From Chroogloeocystis siderophila 5.2 s.c.1 (GTDB taxonomy: Bacteria > Cyanobacteriota > Cyanobacteriia > Cyanobacteriales > Chroococcidiopsidaceae): 64,000 bases of DNA. Position numbers and translations under genes: made by a program. Numbering within the stretch: the stretch's first letter is position 1; each line of letters opens with the position of its first letter. This document shows positions 61,536 to 64,000 of this stretch, one piece after another. The stretch lies in assembly GCF_001904655.1 (NCBI RefSeq), contig NZ_MRCC01000014.1, forward strand, positions 1-64,000. The letters run 5' to 3'. The notes below the pieces were generated by a model that was not told the DNA's origin, did no database searches, and saw nothing but the letters and a program-made list of their open reading frames with translations.

Positions 61536-62132
61536 TTGCTCATCGTTATCGATAACTACGACAGCTTCACCTACAATTTGGTTCAGTATCTCGGAGAACT
61601 CGCAGCCGATTTTCCGGTAGCGGCAGAAATCCAAGTTTACCGTAACGACCAAGTTACCTTAGAGCAAATTCGCCAGTTGCAACCAGCAGGTATTGTCATC
61701 TCGCCAGGACCTGGACGCCCCGACGATGCTGGAATTTCGTTAGATATCATTCGTCACCTAGGACCAGATTTACCGATTCTCGGTGTGTGCTTGGGGCATC
61801 AAAGCATTGGTCAAGTTTTTGGCGGCAAAATTGTTTCTGCGCCAGAACTCATGCACGGTAAAACATCTGAAGTTTCACATACAGGTATTGGTGTTTTTAA
61901 AGGATTAGAAAATCCTTTGACCGCAACTCGGTATCATAGTTTAGCGATCGATGGGCAAACCTGCCCAGACGTACTAGAAATTACGGCTTGGGTAGACGAT
62001 GGCACAATTATGGGTGTAAGACACCGAAACTATCCGCACATTGAAGGCGTCCAATTTCACCCAGAGAGTGTGCTGACAAATTCAGGAAAGCAGCTACTAC
62101 GAAATTTCCTGGAACAACTGGAGAAAAGATGA
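61536..62132 (+). CDS. anthranilate/aminodeoxychorismate synthase glutaminase subunit (TrpG/PabA)
   Basis: This is a 198-residue class I glutamine amidotransferase: DNYDSFTYNLVQYLGEL, SPGPGRPDDAG, nucleophile Cys in GVCLGHQ (about residue 85), and the His-Glu pair in VQFHPESVLTNSG near 170. It supplies ammonia to chorismate for tryptophan or folate synthesis; one TrpG often serves both. The start is TTG at 61536, with LLIVIDNYDSF as the family start. It overlaps the following MBL gene by 4 bp. Confidence 0.93.
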   Translation: MLIVIDNYDSFTYNLVQYLGELAADFPVAAEIQVYRNDQVTLEQIRQLQPAGIVISPGPGRPDDAGISLDIIRHLGPDLPILGVCLGHQSIGQVFGGKIVSAPELMHGKTSEVSHTGIGVFKGLENPLTATRYHSLAIDGQTCPDVLEITAWVDDGTIMGVRHRNYPHIEGVQFHPESVLTNSGKQLLRNFLEQLEKR

Positions 62133-62899
62133 AACGGCGACAATTAATGCAATATGCTGGGGCGGGGTTGCTGACAACCGTGGCGACGACCCTAGGCAAA
62201 TTTCAACCTGCTGTCGCACAAGCAGGTTCGTTAACAGTTCAATGGTTAGGTCATACGTGTTTTCTGTTTAATGGAGGCGGAACCCGCGTTTTAGTCAATC
62301 CTTTTCGGACATTGGGTTGCACCGCAGGCTATCGCCCTCCAAACGTTGCGGCAGATCTAGTACTGATTAGTAGTCAGTTACTCGATGAAGGTGCTGTAGA
62401 ATCAGTGCCAGGAAATCCCCGCTTGGTTTTTGAACCAGGCGTTTATGATTTTAATAATATCCAGTTTCAAGGAATCGCCACCGACCATGATCGCGTCGGC
62501 GGAAAACGTTTTGGTACAAATGTCGCGTGGCGCTGGACACAAGCAGGTATCAACATTCTGCATTTGGGAGGTGCGGCGGCACCAATTACGACTGAGCAAA
62601 AAATCTTAATGGGAACTCCTGATGTCGTTTTTGTTCCTGTGGGAGGCGGTCCTAAAGCTTATAATCCTCAGGAAGCAAGAACAGCAGTGCAAGCACTGAA
62701 TGCAAAACTTGTTATTCCGACGCACTATCGTACCCAAGCCGCAGACGAAGCTAGCTGCGATATTGTTGCGCTTGACGAATTTCTGGCAGTCATGGACGGA
62801 ATGCCTGTACGCCGCGCAAATTCTGACACAATTAGCTTGAGCGCAGTAGACTTACCACAAAATGGTTCGGCAATTCAAGTTTTAAGTTATCAATTTTAG
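62129..62899 (+). CDS. metallo-beta-lactamase-fold protein with degenerate metal motif
   Basis: This 256-residue protein has a signal-like N-terminus (KRRQLMQYAGAGLLTTVATTLG) with adjacent arginines, suggesting export. The UlaG/RomA-type MBL fold is visible: LTVQWLGHTCFLFNGGGTRVLVNPF, GINILHLGGAAAP and LVIPTHYR. The usual HxHxDH motif after the second strand is replaced by ISSQLLDEGAVE, so the binuclear Zn site is probably lost or altered, while later His residues remain. Enzymatic activity is doubtful. Translationally coupled (4-bp overlap) to the TrpG/PabA gene, an unexplained pairing. Confidence 0.8.
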   Translation: MKRRQLMQYAGAGLLTTVATTLGKFQPAVAQAGSLTVQWLGHTCFLFNGGGTRVLVNPFRTLGCTAGYRPPNVAADLVLISSQLLDEGAVESVPGNPRLVFEPGVYDFNNIQFQGIATDHDRVGGKRFGTNVAWRWTQAGINILHLGGAAAPITTEQKILMGTPDVVFVPVGGGPKAYNPQEARTAVQALNAKLVIPTHYRTQAADEASCDIVALDEFLAVMDGMPVRRANSDTISLSAVDLPQNGSAIQVLSYQF

Positions 62900-62984
62900 C
62901 GATCGCCTCACACACCCACCTTAGCAGCCTTGTTCAAGGTGGTTCGACTACAATTAAGCATAAAGAGCAACTTTAAAAGCAGCA

Positions 62985-64000
62985 ATGCAAGCAGAATATC
63001 GCCAGCGTCGCGAACAGCTGATGACGAAAATCGGTAATGGAACTGCAATTTTTCGCAGTGCGCCGACGGCAGTTATGCACAACGACGTGGAATATACTTA
63101 CCGTCAGGATAGCGACTTTTTCTATCTAACAGGATTTAATGAACCTGAAGCTGTCGCAGTTTTAGCGCCGCATCACCCAGAACATCGCTTTATCTTGTTT
63201 GTCCAGCCCAAAGAACGAGAAAAAGAAGTTTGGACGGGCTATCGTTGTGGCGTGGAAGGGGCAAAAGAACGCTATGGCGCAGACGAAGCGTATCCGATCG
63301 CCGAACTCGATGAAAAATTACCGCAGTATCTCGAAAAAGCCGACCGGATTTATTACCGCTTGGGACGCGATCGGGCGTTTAATGACAAAATTCTCAAACA
63401 CTGGCAGCGCCTACTCGCAACGTATCCTAAACGCGGTACAGGACCAATCGCCATAGAAGACGTTGGCATACTGCTACACGCGATGCGACTAACAAAAAGT
63501 CCAGCCGAATTAGAATTAATGCGCAAAGCGGCGGAAATTTCAGTCGAAGCCCACAATCGGGCAATGGCGATCACGCAACCAGGGCGTTACGAGTACGAAA
63601 TCCAAGCCGAAATTGAACACGTCTTTCGCCGACGCGGTGGTATGGGACCTGCGTACCCCTCGATAGTTGCTTCTGGTACAAATGCGTGTGTGTTGCACTA
63701 CATCGAGAACAACTGCCAAATGCAGGATAATCAACTGCTACTCATCGACGCCGGATGTGCTTACGAGTACTACAACGGAGATATCACGCGGACTTTCCCT
63801 GTCGGCGGTAAGTTTACACCGGAACAAAAAATACTGTACGAAATTGTCTTAGAAGCACAACAGCAAGCGATCGCACAAGTAAAACCAGGAAATCCTTACA
63901 ATGCCTTTCACGATACAGCCGTGCGCATCCTTACTGAAGGTTTAGTCGAATTGGGTATCCTCAAAGGTGAAATCGACAAACTCATCGAGGAAGAAAAATA
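62985..64000 (+). CDS. pepP: Xaa-Pro aminopeptidase (PepP, M24B), truncated by the window end
   Basis: The gene starts at the ATG at 62985 (MQAEYRQRREQLMTKIGNGTA) and is open to the window end, at about residue 338. The N-terminal creatinase-like domain includes YRQDSDFFYLTGFNEPEAV. The M24 domain begins with LRxTKSPAELELMRKAAEIS, followed by YPSIVASGTNACVLHYIENN (substrate His), and metal ligands in LIDAGCAYEYYNGDITRTFP (Asp, Asp). The remaining ligands lie beyond the window. It removes N-terminal residues preceding proline. Confidence 0.92.
   Translation, partial: MQAEYRQRREQLMTKIGNGTAIFRSAPTAVMHNDVEYTYRQDSDFFYLTGFNEPEAVAVLAPHHPEHRFILFVQPKEREKEVWTGYRCGVEGAKERYGADEAYPIAELDEKLPQYLEKADRIYYRLGRDRAFNDKILKHWQRLLATYPKRGTGPIAIEDVGILLHAMRLTKSPAELELMRKAAEISVEAHNRAMAITQPGRYEYEIQAEIEHVFRRRGGMGPAYPSIVASGTNACVLHYIENNCQMQDNQLLLIDAGCAYEYYNGDITRTFPVGGKFTPEQKILYEIVLEAQQQAIAQVKPGNPYNAFHDTAVRILTEGLVELGILKGEIDKLIEEEK

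Noticed and set aside
1-64000. tRNA, rRNA, tmRNA or RNase P RNA genes
   Set aside because: Reading the spacers for TPsiC-like GGTTCGAATCC strings, rRNA cores or known RNA signatures gave nothing convincing; a tRNAscan/Infernal run would be decisive.

Overview
This 64 kb window is chromosomal DNA of a cyanobacterium. The evidence is a ChlD magnesium-chelatase subunit, a SigF-type and a second cyanobacterial sigma factor, a CmpA/NrtA-family ABC transporter, DUF3285 and SLH proteins, a TonB receptor with an AMIN domain, and many HIP1 octamers (GCGATCGC) inside genes and spacers. The moderate GC content and the mix of dispersed intergenic repeats, transposase debris and NRPS debris resemble Chroococcidiopsis/Gloeocapsopsis-like genomes, but that placement is an inference.

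Layout. 0-2.2 kb: a four-helix-bundle protein with a damaged N-terminus, the ribosome-assembly GTPase YlqF/RbgA, and a divergent arsR/arsI arsenic pair with three operator-like repeats between them. 2.6-4.1 kb: a decayed two-component system in which both genes are broken. 4.5-12.1 kb: a glycosyltransferase-TPR protein, a secreted fasciclin protein, a GlsB-type membrane protein, a GST, a HerA-like ATPase, and a group 2 sigma factor behind a strongly structured leader. 12.2-16.1 kb: an accessory graveyard holding a MITE-like element, a frameshifted NRPS terminal module, an IS701-like transposase fused in frame to the NRPS methyltransferase domain, an orphan membrane protein and a broken VapBC pair. 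16.1-23.5 kb: an S9 peptidase, a pterin dehydratase, and an iron-siderophore locus (AraC/PchR regulator, TonB receptor, Fe-siderophore-binding lipoprotein).

23.6-30.1 kb is the most unusual region. A secreted protein with a C-terminal NucA/NucB DNase domain is followed on the same strand by four tandem ComJ-like genes; ComJ is the known inhibitor of NucA in Bacillus. Two of the copies come from a recent 681-bp tandem duplication. A DUF433/DUF5615 toxin-antitoxin-like pair lies upstream. 30-46.8 kb is mainly housekeeping: a methyltransferase, a lipoprotein, two Uma2 nucleases, a CysQ-like phosphatase, a PfkB kinase, an SLH protein, RsmI, a PD-(D/E)XK nuclease, a phosphohexomutase, a LapA-domain protein, PsiE, PolA and an SLC13 permease.

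46.9-50.4 kb is a permease-binding protein-ATPase operon of the nitrate/bicarbonate/cyanate family, preceded by a clear ydaO-type c-di-AMP riboswitch. 50.6-64 kb holds a sensor kinase, ChlD, a GNAT, a pentapeptide-repeat protein, an N-terminally truncated NACHT protein, SigF, prfB with its programmed +1 frameshift, a DUF3285-YbeY pair, DgkA, a TrpG/PabA-MBL pair with overlapping ends, and a Xaa-Pro aminopeptidase that runs off the end. I saw no rRNA, tRNA or CRISPR array.
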